A stretch of DNA of 64,000 bases from CCMP332 sp040218795 (GTDB taxonomy: Bacteria > Bacteroidota > Bacteroidia > Cytophagales > CCMP332), in NCBI GenBank assembly GCA_040218795.1, contig JAVJQT010000009.1, positions 75,923 through 139,922 on the forward strand. The letters run 5' to 3'. This document shows positions 54,531-63,979 of this stretch, piece after piece. The notes below the pieces were generated by a model. The model was not told the origin of the DNA. It worked only from the letters and a program-made list of their open reading frames with translations, and did not search any database. Made by a program: the position numbers and the translations under genes. The first letter of the stretch is position 1. Every line of letters starts with the position of its first letter.

Positions 54531-55202
54531 TTACTTTTTCAAAATATCCCTGGCATAAGGAAAAATTACTTCCTCCCATCGCAAATAGGTTTTAGCTGAG
54601 GGGTGCAGATTATCAGCGGCTACTAATTCCGGCTTATCCTTCATTTCTTTAGAAACGGAAAATAAATCCACAACCTGAAGATTTCTCGCTTTGGCATGTT
54701 TGGATATTATCTTATTGAATTCTTCCAATCCTGCCGAAATATCTCTCCCCTTACTGTATTTGGGGCCATCCGGAGTTACTGAAAAATCGGGAATATTGAC
54801 TATCAGAACTTTTGAAGGGTCTTTCAAGCGATTCTGTACATGATTCAATATCAATTCAAAATTTTTAGAAAATTGTTCAGCGCTGACTTCCTGAACCCAA
54901 TCATTTACGCCAATCAAGATTGTCACAAAATTAGCCTTAGAAGAATCGAAAATGGGCAATTCCTTGTCAATTAAATCCTGTGTAGTCCAGCCGGTAACCG
55001 AAGGGTTTGCGATCAGTTCTATATCGACGCCTTCTTTTTTTAAGTTGGAAACAATGATTGAGGGCCATGATTTATCGGGACTGGTGCCTTCTCCTATGGT
55101 ATAGGAATCTCCCAGTGCGACATATCTGATGGGATCATTTTGTGCCATAATATTTAGCTTAGTAATTGCAATTATAAAAAGAGCTAGTATTAGTTTTTCC
55201 AT
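54531..55202 (-). CDS. Exported SGNH/GDSL hydrolase
   Basis: 223 residues with a signal peptide (MEKLILALFIIAITKLNIMAQ) and the four SGNH blocks: LGDSYTIGEG with S33, a Gly block, GVNDW (Asn block) and the Asp/His pair in ADNLHPSA. Such enzymes hydrolyse esters or acyl groups on polysaccharides or lipids in the periplasm. The start overlaps the threonine aldolase stop by 13 nt, so they are co-transcribed. The substrate cannot be told. Confidence 0.88.
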   Translation of the reverse strand: MEKLILALFIIAITKLNIMAQNDPIRYVALGDSYTIGEGTSPDKSWPSIIVSNLKKEGVDIELIANPSVTGWTTQDLIDKELPIFDSSKANFVTILIGVNDWVQEVSAEQFSKNFELILNHVQNRLKDPSKVLIVNIPDFSVTPDGPKYSKGRDISAGLEEFNKIISKHAKARNLQVVDLFSVSKEMKDKPELVAADNLHPSAKTYLRWEEVIFPYARDILKK

Positions 55203-56212
55203 TCTTGGATTAGTTCAATTACCCGTGCCATCATTTCCTTATCAAAATCCATGTGTGTTACTATCCTGAGCGTATTACTGTCAAATGCAGAGATCAAAAC
55301 ATTCTTGTTCACGAGATAAGCTTTAAAACGGCTTGCCATGTCTGAATTCTCTAATTCAAACAGCAAAATATTGGTCGGGTGAGGGTATATTTTTTTTATA
55401 AGATTATTCTTTTCTAAAGCATCGGCGATCTTATCGCATCGCAGATGATCTTCCTTTAATCGTTCAATATTATTTTTTAATGCATAAGAAGCGGCTGCTG
55501 CCAAAATTCCGGCTTGCCGCATTCCTCCTCCCATCACTTTGCGGTATCGCCTTGCATCATATTCCATTGCTTCATCGATCAATATTACTGAACCAACCGG
55601 ACAACCCAGGCCCTTGGAAAAACAAATTGAGATGGTGTCAAAATTATTGGCCAATTCAACCGGATCTATTTCCGATGCAATCAAAGCATTAAATAATCGG
55701 GCTCCATCGAGGTGCATTTTCAGGCTGTGTTTGTCAGCCAGGTTTCTGATTGATTTAATTTCATTGAGTTTGTAATAACTTCCTCCCCCTTTATTACAGG
55801 TATTTTCGAGAGCAATTACTTTCGTTCTGGGGAAATGAACATCCCTGGGATTGATTTCTTTTTCAATCTGTTCTGCATTTAGTATGCCATATTCAGATTT
55901 CAGCAGCTTTACGCTACAAAGTGAATTATAAAATATCCCTCCGCCTTCATATCGGTAAATATGAGATTTTTCATCACAAATTATTTCATCTTGAGGCTGA
56001 GTAAGCAATCGCAGTGCGATTTGATTGGCCATGGTTCCGGAAGGACAAAAAACAGCCTTTTCCTTACCAAAATAATCGGCTATATCTTTTTCAAATTTAT
56101 TTATTGAGGGGTCTTCTCCGTAAACATCATCCCCAAGTTCGGCATTGAACATAGCCTCCAGCATTGACTTGCCGGGTTTGGTCAGGGTGTCGCTTCGAAG
56201 ATCGATTGTCAT
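55190..56212 (-). CDS. ltaE: Low-specificity L-threonine aldolase
   Basis: 340 residues, a fold-type I PLP enzyme with PLP lysine K200 in SICFSKGLGCPVGS, H83 in DEKSHIYRYEGGG and DLRSDTLTKPGKSML at the start, diagnostic for LtaE. It cleaves threonine to glycine and acetaldehyde. It overlaps both neighbours (ATGA with the upstream gene), forming a three-gene leftward unit 56922-54531. Length is normal. Confidence 0.94.
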   Translation of the reverse strand: MTIDLRSDTLTKPGKSMLEAMFNAELGDDVYGEDPSINKFEKDIADYFGKEKAVFCPSGTMANQIALRLLTQPQDEIICDEKSHIYRYEGGGIFYNSLCSVKLLKSEYGILNAEQIEKEINPRDVHFPRTKVIALENTCNKGGGSYYKLNEIKSIRNLADKHSLKMHLDGARLFNALIASEIDPVELANNFDTISICFSKGLGCPVGSVILIDEAMEYDARRYRKVMGGGMRQAGILAAAASYALKNNIERLKEDHLRCDKIADALEKNNLIKKIYPHPTNILLFELENSDMASRFKAYLVNKNVLISAFDSNTLRIVTHMDFDKEMMARVIELIQEWKN

Positions 56213-56922
56213 TTTACATCTTCAAGCTTGGATCTGATACTTTCTCTGGCTTGTTTGAGCTTCTCAATTTCTTTCAAAGCATTTTCCTGATCGGTTGTAT
56301 TTTGATACATCTGAAGTTTCAATTGGGTGGAATCATTGGCATTTTCCACCAATTTTTCCTCAAGCTTAATTCTGTCAAATCTGTTTTTTTCAAGTCGCTT
56401 ATCAAGATTATCAGAAACCCTCAGTAATCTGTCGTATTCTCTGGCGGCATTGTCGATCACCCGATCGGCCTCAGCAATATCTTCATTTATTTCATTGACA
56501 TAAACATCTACGCCAAATTGATGTAACATATTTGAAGCCCTTTCAAACTTATTTGATTTGTGATCGGGTCCAATAAATTGATCCCCGTCCTGCAAGGCCC
56601 ACCAAACTTCAGTCCCTTCGGGTTTTAAGGTGACCCTTGAATAAGAAGTGATGTCGCTTGTGCTTGTCACAGAGGCAGAAATTCCATTTACAATGGCCTC
56701 TTCAACAATCAGCATTCCATCCTGCGATTGAACCTTGCCAAATTCCTTGAGAAAATTTGACCATTGCTTTTCTACTTTTCTGCTGTCTGCAATTAAAAGC
56801 ATCGTTTTTACAACATCAACTTTTGAGCCATTGACCAGCTCTTTGCTTTTTTCAACCACGACCGTTTGGGCATTAATTTCAAAAACAAATAATAGGGAGA
56901 TAAGAAAAATTAGCTTCTTCAT
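56209..56922 (-). CDS. Exported coiled-coil protein, unknown function
   Basis: 237 residues with a signal peptide (KKLIFLISLLFVFEINA) and no lipobox. Residues about 20-120 form a compact domain with VNGISASVTSTSDIT; residues about 135-230 form a long coiled coil (VIDNAAREYDRLLRVSDNLDKRLEKNRFDR). The similarity to proteins tethering periplasmic partners is only structural. It is the first gene of the three-gene unit with threonine aldolase and SGNH hydrolase, sharing the ATGA overlap. No known family recognised. Confidence 0.7.
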   Translation of the reverse strand: MKKLIFLISLLFVFEINAQTVVVEKSKELVNGSKVDVVKTMLLIADSRKVEKQWSNFLKEFGKVQSQDGMLIVEEAIVNGISASVTSTSDITSYSRVTLKPEGTEVWWALQDGDQFIGPDHKSNKFERASNMLHQFGVDVYVNEINEDIAEADRVIDNAAREYDRLLRVSDNLDKRLEKNRFDRIKLEEKLVENANDSTQLKLQMYQNTTDQENALKEIEKLKQARESIRSKLEDVK

Positions 56923-56982
56923 AATATTTTAGACTCTTTGTAAAAATAGAAATTTTGAGGTATCCAAAAACCTATTTAGCAA

Positions 56983-59088
56983 TTAGCTAAACAAATTATA
57001 TACCAGAAGGCTGGAAACATAGGCCAGAGCGGTCATATAAACCAATTGAAGCATCGGCCATTTCCATGAATTGGTTTCCCTGTAAACGATTGCCAATGTG
57101 CTCATGCACTGCATGGCAAAGGCATAAAATACCATAAGTGACAATCCCACCGCAGGGTTATAGAATTTCTCTCCGGAATCGGGATTGAGCTCCTGCGCCA
57201 TTCTCCTTTTTAATGGCAAATTATCTCCATCGTCATTTTCTATACTGTAAATGGTCGCCATGGTTCCAACGAATACTTCCCTTGCAGCAAATGAAGTAAG
57301 CAGCGCAATGCCTATTTTCCAGTTAAAACCCAGTGGTTCTATCGCCGGTTCTATAAATTTGCCCAAATGCCCGGCATAGGAGTTTTCAATCATTACCGCG
57401 GATACTTTCTTTTGAAGTTGTGCTTCCTCCAAATGACTAAATTCCTCTCTCACTCTTTCTGCGGAATCATTCATTTGGTCGCCTGGGCCGTAAGAGGCCA
57501 ACACCCATAATACAGTGGCAATAGCAATAATAATTTTTCCTGCTTCGAAAACAAATGCCCGTGTTTTAATATAAATGGTGAAAACAACATTCTTCATTTG
57601 TGGAATTTTATAACGGGGAAATTCCATGATGAAAAAGCTCTTCTCTCTTGTTTTGATTATAAATTTCATTGCGTAGGCAGAGCCAATGGCGGCAAGAAAG
57701 CCAAGAAGATAGAGGCTGAAAAGAGTAAGCCCCTGAAGATTAAATATTCCCAATACTCTTTCTTCAGGAATAACCAGGGCTATCAAAATGGTATACACCG
57801 GAATTCTCGCTGAACAGGATATTAATGGTGTTACAAAAATTGTTATTATTCTTTCTTTCCAATTGGCGATACCACGGGCCGACATTATTGCCGGTATGGC
57901 ACAAGCAGCACCTGATACCAGCGGGACTACACTTCTCCCGTTGAGGCCAAATCTTTGCATGACATTATCCATCATATAAACCACCCTTGCCATATAGCCG
58001 CTTTCTTCGAGAAGTGATAGACAAGCAAAGAGAATGGCTATTTGAGGAATAAAGATCACCACCCCTCCAATACCCGCCAATAGGCCTTCGGTAAGCAAAT
58101 CAAAAAATGCGCCCTGTGGCAATGTATTTTGTGAATAGGAAATCAGCCATGCAAAACCCTCATCAATCCAGTCCATAGGATACTGCGCCAGAGTAAACAC
58201 AGCCTGAAATACGCCTAAAAGCAAAATTGCAAAAATGACGATCCCCCAAACTCTGTGAATAAGTATTTTATCGAGTTTTGAGCTAAGACTAAGTCTTTTA
58301 ATACCATCCCTATTTACAACCACATCCTGAAGTAGAGCATCGATGGATTTATAGCGCTCAACAATTTCATTGGTTTTTAGCTCTTCAGAATCAATTTTGG
58401 AGCGAATTGATAAAGCCAGTTCGCTGTGACTCGAATTCAAGAGGACATTGGTCCCTGAATAAGTTAATCTGGTCAATGCCAAATAAGGGTTATCCGTGTT
58501 GGCTGCTTTTTTTATTTCATCAATGGGAATATCCGTGATTTTAGAAACATCCAGCAATGTTTTTCTGGAAGAATAATCTATAGAAGATAACTTTTCCTTT
58601 AATTCCTTAATCCCAAGTCCTTTTCTTGCATTGATCGCAACTACCGGCACCCCAAGTCGAGATTCCAAAAGTGCCAAATCAATATTGGAACGGTCTTTTT
58701 CAGCAATATCAACCATACTCAAGGCGAGTACAACCGGAATATTCAAATCGTAGGCCTGGGTAAAAAGAAATAAATTTCGTCTGAGATTGGTGACGTCAGC
58801 CACTAATACCAGGGCATCGGGACGTTTGGATTCATCATTTGTAGTTAAAAACTCAAATACAATTTCCTCATCAAATGATTTAGGGAAAATGGAATAGGTA
58901 CCGGGAAGGTCGATAAGTTCAACTTTTCCATGGCCCTCCAAAACAAAATATCCGGCTTTTTTCTCAACAGTAACACCCGGAAAATTTCCCGTTTTTTGAT
59001 TTAAACCGGTGAGGCTGTTAAAAAGAGAGGTTTTTCCCGCATTTGGATTTCCCAGAAGCGCTATTCTGGATATAGCTTCTGATGGCAT
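56983..59088 (-). CDS. feoB: Ferrous iron transporter FeoB with altered G4 motif
   Basis: 701 residues. GTPase: G1 GNPNAGKTS (13-21), G3 DLPGT (60-64). The G4 motif is S124-M-V-D127, where E. coli FeoB has N-M-L-D; the codon is AGT (58719-58717). This Asn helps guanine binding, so affinity or base preference may be changed. The membrane domain has gate-type cysteines (GAACAIPA, SCSARIPVY) and core helices for Fe(II) uptake. It follows feoA by 1 nt on the same strand. Length is a little below the E. coli enzyme because the C-terminal tail is short. Confidence 0.94.
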   Translation of the reverse strand: MPSEAISRIALLGNPNAGKTSLFNSLTGLNQKTGNFPGVTVEKKAGYFVLEGHGKVELIDLPGTYSIFPKSFDEEIVFEFLTTNDESKRPDALVLVADVTNLRRNLFLFTQAYDLNIPVVLALSMVDIAEKDRSNIDLALLESRLGVPVVAINARKGLGIKELKEKLSSIDYSSRKTLLDVSKITDIPIDEIKKAANTDNPYLALTRLTYSGTNVLLNSSHSELALSIRSKIDSEELKTNEIVERYKSIDALLQDVVVNRDGIKRLSLSSKLDKILIHRVWGIVIFAILLLGVFQAVFTLAQYPMDWIDEGFAWLISYSQNTLPQGAFFDLLTEGLLAGIGGVVIFIPQIAILFACLSLLEESGYMARVVYMMDNVMQRFGLNGRSVVPLVSGAACAIPAIMSARGIANWKERIITIFVTPLISCSARIPVYTILIALVIPEERVLGIFNLQGLTLFSLYLLGFLAAIGSAYAMKFIIKTREKSFFIMEFPRYKIPQMKNVVFTIYIKTRAFVFEAGKIIIAIATVLWVLASYGPGDQMNDSAERVREEFSHLEEAQLQKKVSAVMIENSYAGHLGKFIEPAIEPLGFNWKIGIALLTSFAAREVFVGTMATIYSIENDDGDNLPLKRRMAQELNPDSGEKFYNPAVGLSLMVFYAFAMQCMSTLAIVYRETNSWKWPMLQLVYMTALAYVSSLLVYNLFS

Positions 59089-59089
59089 A

Positions 59090-59311
59090 TTATTCGGAAA
59101 TAATTATCAAGCCCGCCTCTTTTTTACGCAAGGAAAGGCAATATCCACACACTTCAACACAGACTGGCCCTCCAAAGGGAGCTTTAGAACACATTTTTAC
59201 CTCCGAACCGGGTAAAATACCCATTTCCATCAATTTATTAGAGAATTCCGATTTTGCAATCGACTGAATTACGCCTTGTTCATTGATGGATAATTGTGCC
59301 AGAGATTTCAA
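59090..59311 (-). CDS. feoA: Ferrous iron transport protein A
   Basis: 73 residues of the FeoA/SH3-like fold (MEMGILPGSEVKMCSKAPFGGPVCVEVCGYCLSLRKKEA). FeoA is a small cytoplasmic partner that stimulates FeoB. A two-cysteine run (VCVEVCGYC) is notable and is absent from E. coli FeoA. It starts the leftward feoAB unit. No Fur-like site is obvious in the 90 bp before it. Confidence 0.92.
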   Translation of the reverse strand: MKSLAQLSINEQGVIQSIAKSEFSNKLMEMGILPGSEVKMCSKAPFGGPVCVEVCGYCLSLRKKEAGLIIISE

Positions 59312-59401
59312 TGCTGCTTATTTAGATTAATTATAAACAATGCAAAAATGCATCTTAGAAAGCGTTTATCCAAAACGAAAAAATCAAATTTAATTATGAG
59401 C

Positions 59402-61831
59402 TTAATCATTAATATAAACCCTTTTAACTCTTTCGCTTATGTTAGTTAGAATTTCATAGGGAATAGTGTCAGACCATTCGGCCAAATCTGTAACAGTTGG
59501 CTTCTCCCCAAAAATTACAACTTCATCGCCCTCCTCCGCTTCAACATTGCTGATATCGATCATAAACATATCCATACAGACATTCCCGATAACCGGCGCC
59601 AATTTTCCATTGACATAAACCCTTCCTTTTCCATTGCTAAAAATTCTTGAAAATCCATCTGCATAGCCCATTGGTATGGTTGCAATTTTACCTCCATTTG
59701 GCAAATTTCCTTTCCTGCTATATCCAATACTTTCATTTGGGGCAATAGCTTTAATCTGGGATATTTCAGAAATAAGCCGGCCAATAGGCAATAATGGATT
59801 GGAGGCTAATTTGGCATTATTGACCCCATAGAGTCCAACACCCAAGCGAACCATATCGTATTGATGTTCAGGATAATTTACAATACCTGCTGAATTTAAA
59901 ATGTGTTTAATGGGCCTGGAAGAGGTTTCCTTGCAGAATTCATCATAAGCTTTATTAAATTTCTGAATCTGGCTCAAGGTAAATTCCTTTTCCTTCAAAT
60001 CATCAGAACTTGAGAGATGACTGAATATACTGGCCACCTGAATTTTTTCACTTTTAATTATTTTGGATAGCCTTGATATATCTGTTAAGTCAAAACCCAA
60101 ACGATTCATGCCTGTATCGATATTGATATGTACAGGTGTTTTTTTATCGTGCAAAGCCGCTTCTTTAGAATAAACTTCAAGGGATTTGAAACTGAAAATC
60201 TCTGGTTCCAAATTGTATTCGAAGCAAAGCGCAAGACTTTCGCTCGCCGGGTTCATTACAAAAATCGGGAGATTAAGACCTTGTTTTCTCAAATCGACAC
60301 CCTCATTAGCATAAGCAACTCCCAAATAGTCCACTTGCGAAAACTGAAGTAAATTGGCAATCTCACGACTGCCTGCACCATAGGCAAAAGCCTTAACCAT
60401 GACCATCAGTTTGGTATTGGCTTTTAATTGAGTTCTGAAATAATCAAGGTTATGTGTAATATTTGAAAAATTAATTTCCAGTCTGGTCCCGTGCAGCTGT
60501 TTTTCAAGTTGTTTTACAATTCGTTCAAATTGCATTTGTCTTGATCCCTTTATTAAAAGCACCTCCTTATTAAAATTCGGAATGTTTTTCAGGAAATCAT
60601 CCACCGATTTATAAATCAAAAAATCTTTGCTAAATGATTTTGAATTATTAGAAAATAAATCGCCAATAAGAATTTGGTGATTCAGTTTAATTTTAGAGAG
60701 AGCGGACTTGATAAATTCTATTTGTGCTTCTTCATTAAGCGAAGTCTGCTTTAAATCGCTGATAATTAGAGATTTGTTAAAGTTTTTATACTGGCTTGCC
60801 AAATATTCCAAAGCCACTTTTAATCCGCCTTCATCGTGATTGTAAGTATCGTCGATAAGAATACAATCATTTTCAGCATCTTTTACTTCAAGCCGCATCG
60901 AAACATTTGATAATAAGCTTATGCCCTCTTGTATTCCTTCTGGTTCCATTCCCATTTCCAGAGAACAAATAATAACATGTAAAATATTTTCGAGGCTGGC
61001 TGTGTCTGAAAACGGAATGGCGTAAGCAAATCCATTGATCTGAACAGTTGTATTGAAGGTGTTCTTATTAAATGATACCGGGTATTGATTTTCTTCACTT
61101 TTCCCCCAGGAAATCAGTTCTTTAATTCCGAGATCATTTTTCAGACTTTCTACAGAGGCATATTCATCTTCTCTGAGAATTAATTTTTCACAATTTTTAA
61201 ATAATTGCAGTTTTTCCTTCAATTTCTGATTTCTGTCTGAAAAACCACCATCATGGGCAGATCCTATATTGCTAAGAATACCAATATTCGGACGTATAAT
61301 GGTATTTAATTTCGACATTTCTCCTTTTTGAGAAATTCCTGCTTCAAATACGCCAAGCTTATGCCTTTTCTCAATTTGCCAAACAGATAAAGGCACTCCG
61401 ATTTGGGAATTATAACTTTTAGGAGATTTTACGATGACATACTTTTTGGCTAGAATTTGACTCAGCCATTCCTTAATAATGGTTTTACCATTGCTACCGG
61501 TAATGCCAATGACCGGAATGTTGAATTTTGATCTTTTCGCTTTTGCAATTTCCTGAAGCGCATTCAGACAATTATCAACAGATAAAAAATTTATATCAGT
61601 GGAAAAATTTACAGCATTAAAATCCTCAACTATAAAGTTCCTGATTCCTTTATTATAAGCATCTTTTATGTATTGGTGGCCATCGCGTTTAGAGGTTTTT
61701 AAAGCGAAAAACAAAGCATTGCTGTAAAAATCAGAGCTGCGGGTATCGGTTACTAATTGCTTGATTTCAACATCAGAATTGATATTTGATTCTTTAAAAT
61801 TTACAGTTTGCTTAAATTCTGAGAATAACAA
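59402..61831 (-). CDS. murF-alr: Bifunctional MurF / alanine racemase
   Basis: 809 residues. The N-terminal half is MurF (UDP-MurNAc-tripeptide:D-Ala-D-Ala ligase) with the ATP loop GITGSNGKTIIKEWL near 110 and the Mur ligase centre and C-terminal domains to about 430. The C-terminal half is PLP alanine racemase with MVKAFAYGAGS (PLP Lys) and VRLGVGLYGVNN (Tyr side). The fusion is a known Bacteroidota trait and couples making D-Ala with its use. A Tyr-containing dimer motif NVCMDMFMIDIS is present near 760. Confidence 0.95.
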   Translation of the reverse strand: MLFSEFKQTVNFKESNINSDVEIKQLVTDTRSSDFYSNALFFALKTSKRDGHQYIKDAYNKGIRNFIVEDFNAVNFSTDINFLSVDNCLNALQEIAKAKRSKFNIPVIGITGSNGKTIIKEWLSQILAKKYVIVKSPKSYNSQIGVPLSVWQIEKRHKLGVFEAGISQKGEMSKLNTIIRPNIGILSNIGSAHDGGFSDRNQKLKEKLQLFKNCEKLILREDEYASVESLKNDLGIKELISWGKSEENQYPVSFNKNTFNTTVQINGFAYAIPFSDTASLENILHVIICSLEMGMEPEGIQEGISLLSNVSMRLEVKDAENDCILIDDTYNHDEGGLKVALEYLASQYKNFNKSLIISDLKQTSLNEEAQIEFIKSALSKIKLNHQILIGDLFSNNSKSFSKDFLIYKSVDDFLKNIPNFNKEVLLIKGSRQMQFERIVKQLEKQLHGTRLEINFSNITHNLDYFRTQLKANTKLMVMVKAFAYGAGSREIANLLQFSQVDYLGVAYANEGVDLRKQGLNLPIFVMNPASESLALCFEYNLEPEIFSFKSLEVYSKEAALHDKKTPVHINIDTGMNRLGFDLTDISRLSKIIKSEKIQVASIFSHLSSSDDLKEKEFTLSQIQKFNKAYDEFCKETSSRPIKHILNSAGIVNYPEHQYDMVRLGVGLYGVNNAKLASNPLLPIGRLISEISQIKAIAPNESIGYSRKGNLPNGGKIATIPMGYADGFSRIFSNGKGRVYVNGKLAPVIGNVCMDMFMIDISNVEAEEGDEVVIFGEKPTVTDLAEWSDTIPYEILTNISERVKRVYIND

Positions 61832-61973
61832 TTTAATCGAGGTATAAATGTGATTGTCTAAATTATGAAATCAGATGTCTCTAATCGCATTAATCCAAAT
61901 GTTTTTAAAAGGATAAATAATTACTCCAAATTTCAAAGATTCAGCTCGTGAATAAATTTATATTTGCCATTTG

Positions 61974-63062
61974 ATGCTGAGATATACTTTACTTCTTTGT
62001 CTTTTCCTGATTGCCTATCAATCTGGTGCTCAAAAATTGAAGAAAGAAAATTTCTTTGTTGGAATTGAAGCGGGAACCGGGGCTATTTTTAAACACTCAG
62101 AACAAATAGCCCATATCAGCAATGCCAATCCTCGTTCTTTTGATTTTCATTTGAGATACGTATTGCCGGGTAATAAAATGTGGCAACAAAAAATGGGTTT
62201 GCCTTCCGCAGGCCTTGTGCTCACATACACTGACATGGACAATCCTCAGGTTTTAGGGAATTCCTATCATCTAACCAGTTATTTGACTTTTCCCATCAAG
62301 GATGGAAACAGACTTGATTTTGAATTTCGATTGGGTGTTGGAGCAACTTATGCCAGCAGGAAATTTGACTTGCTGACCAATCGGAAAAACAACTTATACA
62401 GTACCGATTTTAGTGGCATGGCGTATTTAAGATTTGCTTTTAATTATCAGTTATCTGAGCAGTTATTTCTGAGCAATTCATTTGGATTATCGCATTATTC
62501 AAACGGATCGTACAAATTACCAAATCTAGGTGCCAACATATTAACTTTTAATATTGGTACTTATTACAGACTTGCTAAAAAACCATTAGTTTATGAAAAT
62601 GCTATTGAAGACTCTATACCTGAAAAGAAATATTTATTAAATATTGTTAGCGGGTATGGATGGAAAGCCTCTTTCCCAATTTCTGACGATCGATTTTCCA
62701 TATACACGCTAATAGTTCAGGCCGAAAAAAAAACCAAGGGTGTTGGTTCCTGGTTAGCCGGAATAGATTTCAATAAAAATGAATCATTAGAAAAAGAGCA
62801 AAATTATTTGTTCCCGGATAAAGAATTTCAAAATGATTATCGTATTGCTGTACTTGGTGGCTACTCTTTAAATGTTGGTCGACTATCAGCGCTGGGTCAA
62901 TTGGGAATATATTTGTATTCCCCTGTAGATCCACCCAGACCCTATTATCAAAAAATTGGATTAAGATTTAGATTTATAGATCAATTCCACTTGGGCTTGA
63001 ATTTAAAGGCACATGCAGGAGTAGCAGATTTTGTAGAATATGTCATTACCTATAAGATTTAA
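61974..63062 (+). CDS. PagL-like acyloxyacyl hydrolase (lipid A deacylase)
   Basis: 362 residues from ATG 61974; a TTG immediately before it could also start. A signal peptide (LRYTLLLCLFLIAYQSGAQ) leads to an outer-membrane beta-barrel: alternating GLVLTYTDMDNPQVLG strands and the catalytic His-Ser in GLSHYSNGSYKLPN, typical of PagL, which removes a 3-O acyl chain from lipid A. A TATATTTG box (61959-61966) is only 8 nt before the ATG. It overlaps the next gene by 23 nt. A second barrel-like half (about 215-362) makes it longer than PagL proper. Confidence 0.82.
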   Translation: MLRYTLLLCLFLIAYQSGAQKLKKENFFVGIEAGTGAIFKHSEQIAHISNANPRSFDFHLRYVLPGNKMWQQKMGLPSAGLVLTYTDMDNPQVLGNSYHLTSYLTFPIKDGNRLDFEFRLGVGATYASRKFDLLTNRKNNLYSTDFSGMAYLRFAFNYQLSEQLFLSNSFGLSHYSNGSYKLPNLGANILTFNIGTYYRLAKKPLVYENAIEDSIPEKKYLLNIVSGYGWKASFPISDDRFSIYTLIVQAEKKTKGVGSWLAGIDFNKNESLEKEQNYLFPDKEFQNDYRIAVLGGYSLNVGRLSALGQLGIYLYSPVDPPRPYYQKIGLRFRFIDQFHLGLNLKAHAGVADFVEYVITYKI

Positions 63063-63777
63063 TTTAGTATTTCTTTTCTTTCTGGTTATAGGGTGTAACA
63101 GTCCGGATAGTTGGGATTGCTTTCAGGTTGCTGGCAAAGAGAAAACCGAGTTGCGCCATTTTGATAATTTTTCTAAAATTCTGATTTACGACAAACTCGA
63201 TGTAGAAATTATCCAAGCCGATCATTATACTGTGGAAATCCGAGCCGGTGAAAACCTCATCTCCGGTATTACAACTAAACTTTCAGGTAACAGAATAGAG
63301 ATTGAAAATAAAAATACATGTGAATTACTAAGAAACAGTGATAAAATACCTTTGGTACGTATATATTTTGATAGTATTAAAAATCTTCAGGTATTTAGTT
63401 CGGGGACAGTTCGTTCTGTAGATACCATTCGATTGGAGCAAATTAATCTCTCCAAACGTTCAAACGGGGATCTCTTTCTTACATTGGAGTCAAACAATGT
63501 TTTTATTTATTCAAATGAATTCGGGGATGCTGTAATTAATGGAAAGATAAACAACGTTAGTATTGAACAAGTAGGGGTAGGTTTAGTTGATTTTAGCCAA
63601 TGTGATACTAAAAAAGCTTATGTATTCAACCAGGGCCCGGGCACATCAAAAGTCAATGTAGATACGGAAATTGGAGGAATTATTTCTGGGAATGGTGTAT
63701 TGGAAGTGTATGGAAATCCAAATATTAGAGATGTCAATCTTATTGATGATGGAAAGATAATTTATATTGATCCTTAG
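63040..63777 (+). CDS. DUF2807 (head GIN domain) lipoprotein
   Basis: 245 residues starting inside the previous gene. Signal with lipobox VIGC (Cys about 19), then a beta-helix of the DUF2807/GIN type: FDNFSKILIYDKLDVEIIQADHYTVEIRAGENLI, followed by ladder-like turns (NVFIYSNEFGDAVINGKINNVSIE). DUF2807 proteins are abundant in Bacteroidota; their function is unknown. It is co-transcribed with the lipid A deacylase, suggesting an outer-membrane role. Confidence 0.85.
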   Translation: MSLPIRFNLVFLFFLVIGCNSPDSWDCFQVAGKEKTELRHFDNFSKILIYDKLDVEIIQADHYTVEIRAGENLISGITTKLSGNRIEIENKNTCELLRNSDKIPLVRIYFDSIKNLQVFSSGTVRSVDTIRLEQINLSKRSNGDLFLTLESNNVFIYSNEFGDAVINGKINNVSIEQVGVGLVDFSQCDTKKAYVFNQGPGTSKVNVDTEIGGIISGNGVLEVYGNPNIRDVNLIDDGKIIYIDP

Positions 63778-63815
63778 TTGCTAAATCTTATATTTAGTTT
63801 GAATCTTCATCAGGC

Positions 63816-63857
63816 AAAAAAAAAAGCCCGATCAAAACGCTGTTTCAATCGAGCTTT
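63816..63857 (-). terminator. Terminator of the rRNA operon
   Basis: On the minus strand, AAAGCTCGAT (63857-63848) pairs with ATCGGGCTTT (63832-63823), ten pairs with one G-U, then a run of T residues. It lies just past the 3' end of 5S rRNA. Confidence 0.9.
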
Positions 63858-63869
63858 ATAATAAAAGTG

Positions 63870-63979
63870 TGGCGATGACCTACTCTCCCGGCTTTAGACC
63901 AGTACCATCGGCGCTGAGGGGCTTAACTGCTCTGTTCGGAATGGGAAGAGGTGGGACCCCCTCGCAGAATCACCACAAC
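63870..63979 (-). rRNA. rrf: 5S ribosomal RNA
   Basis: About 110 nt on the minus strand with the typical core: CCCATTCCGAACAG, GTTAAGCCCC, and GATGGTACTG then GGGAGAGTAGGTC. The ends are set by homology and may be off by a few bases. 23S and 16S genes would lie to the right, outside the window. Confidence 0.95.
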
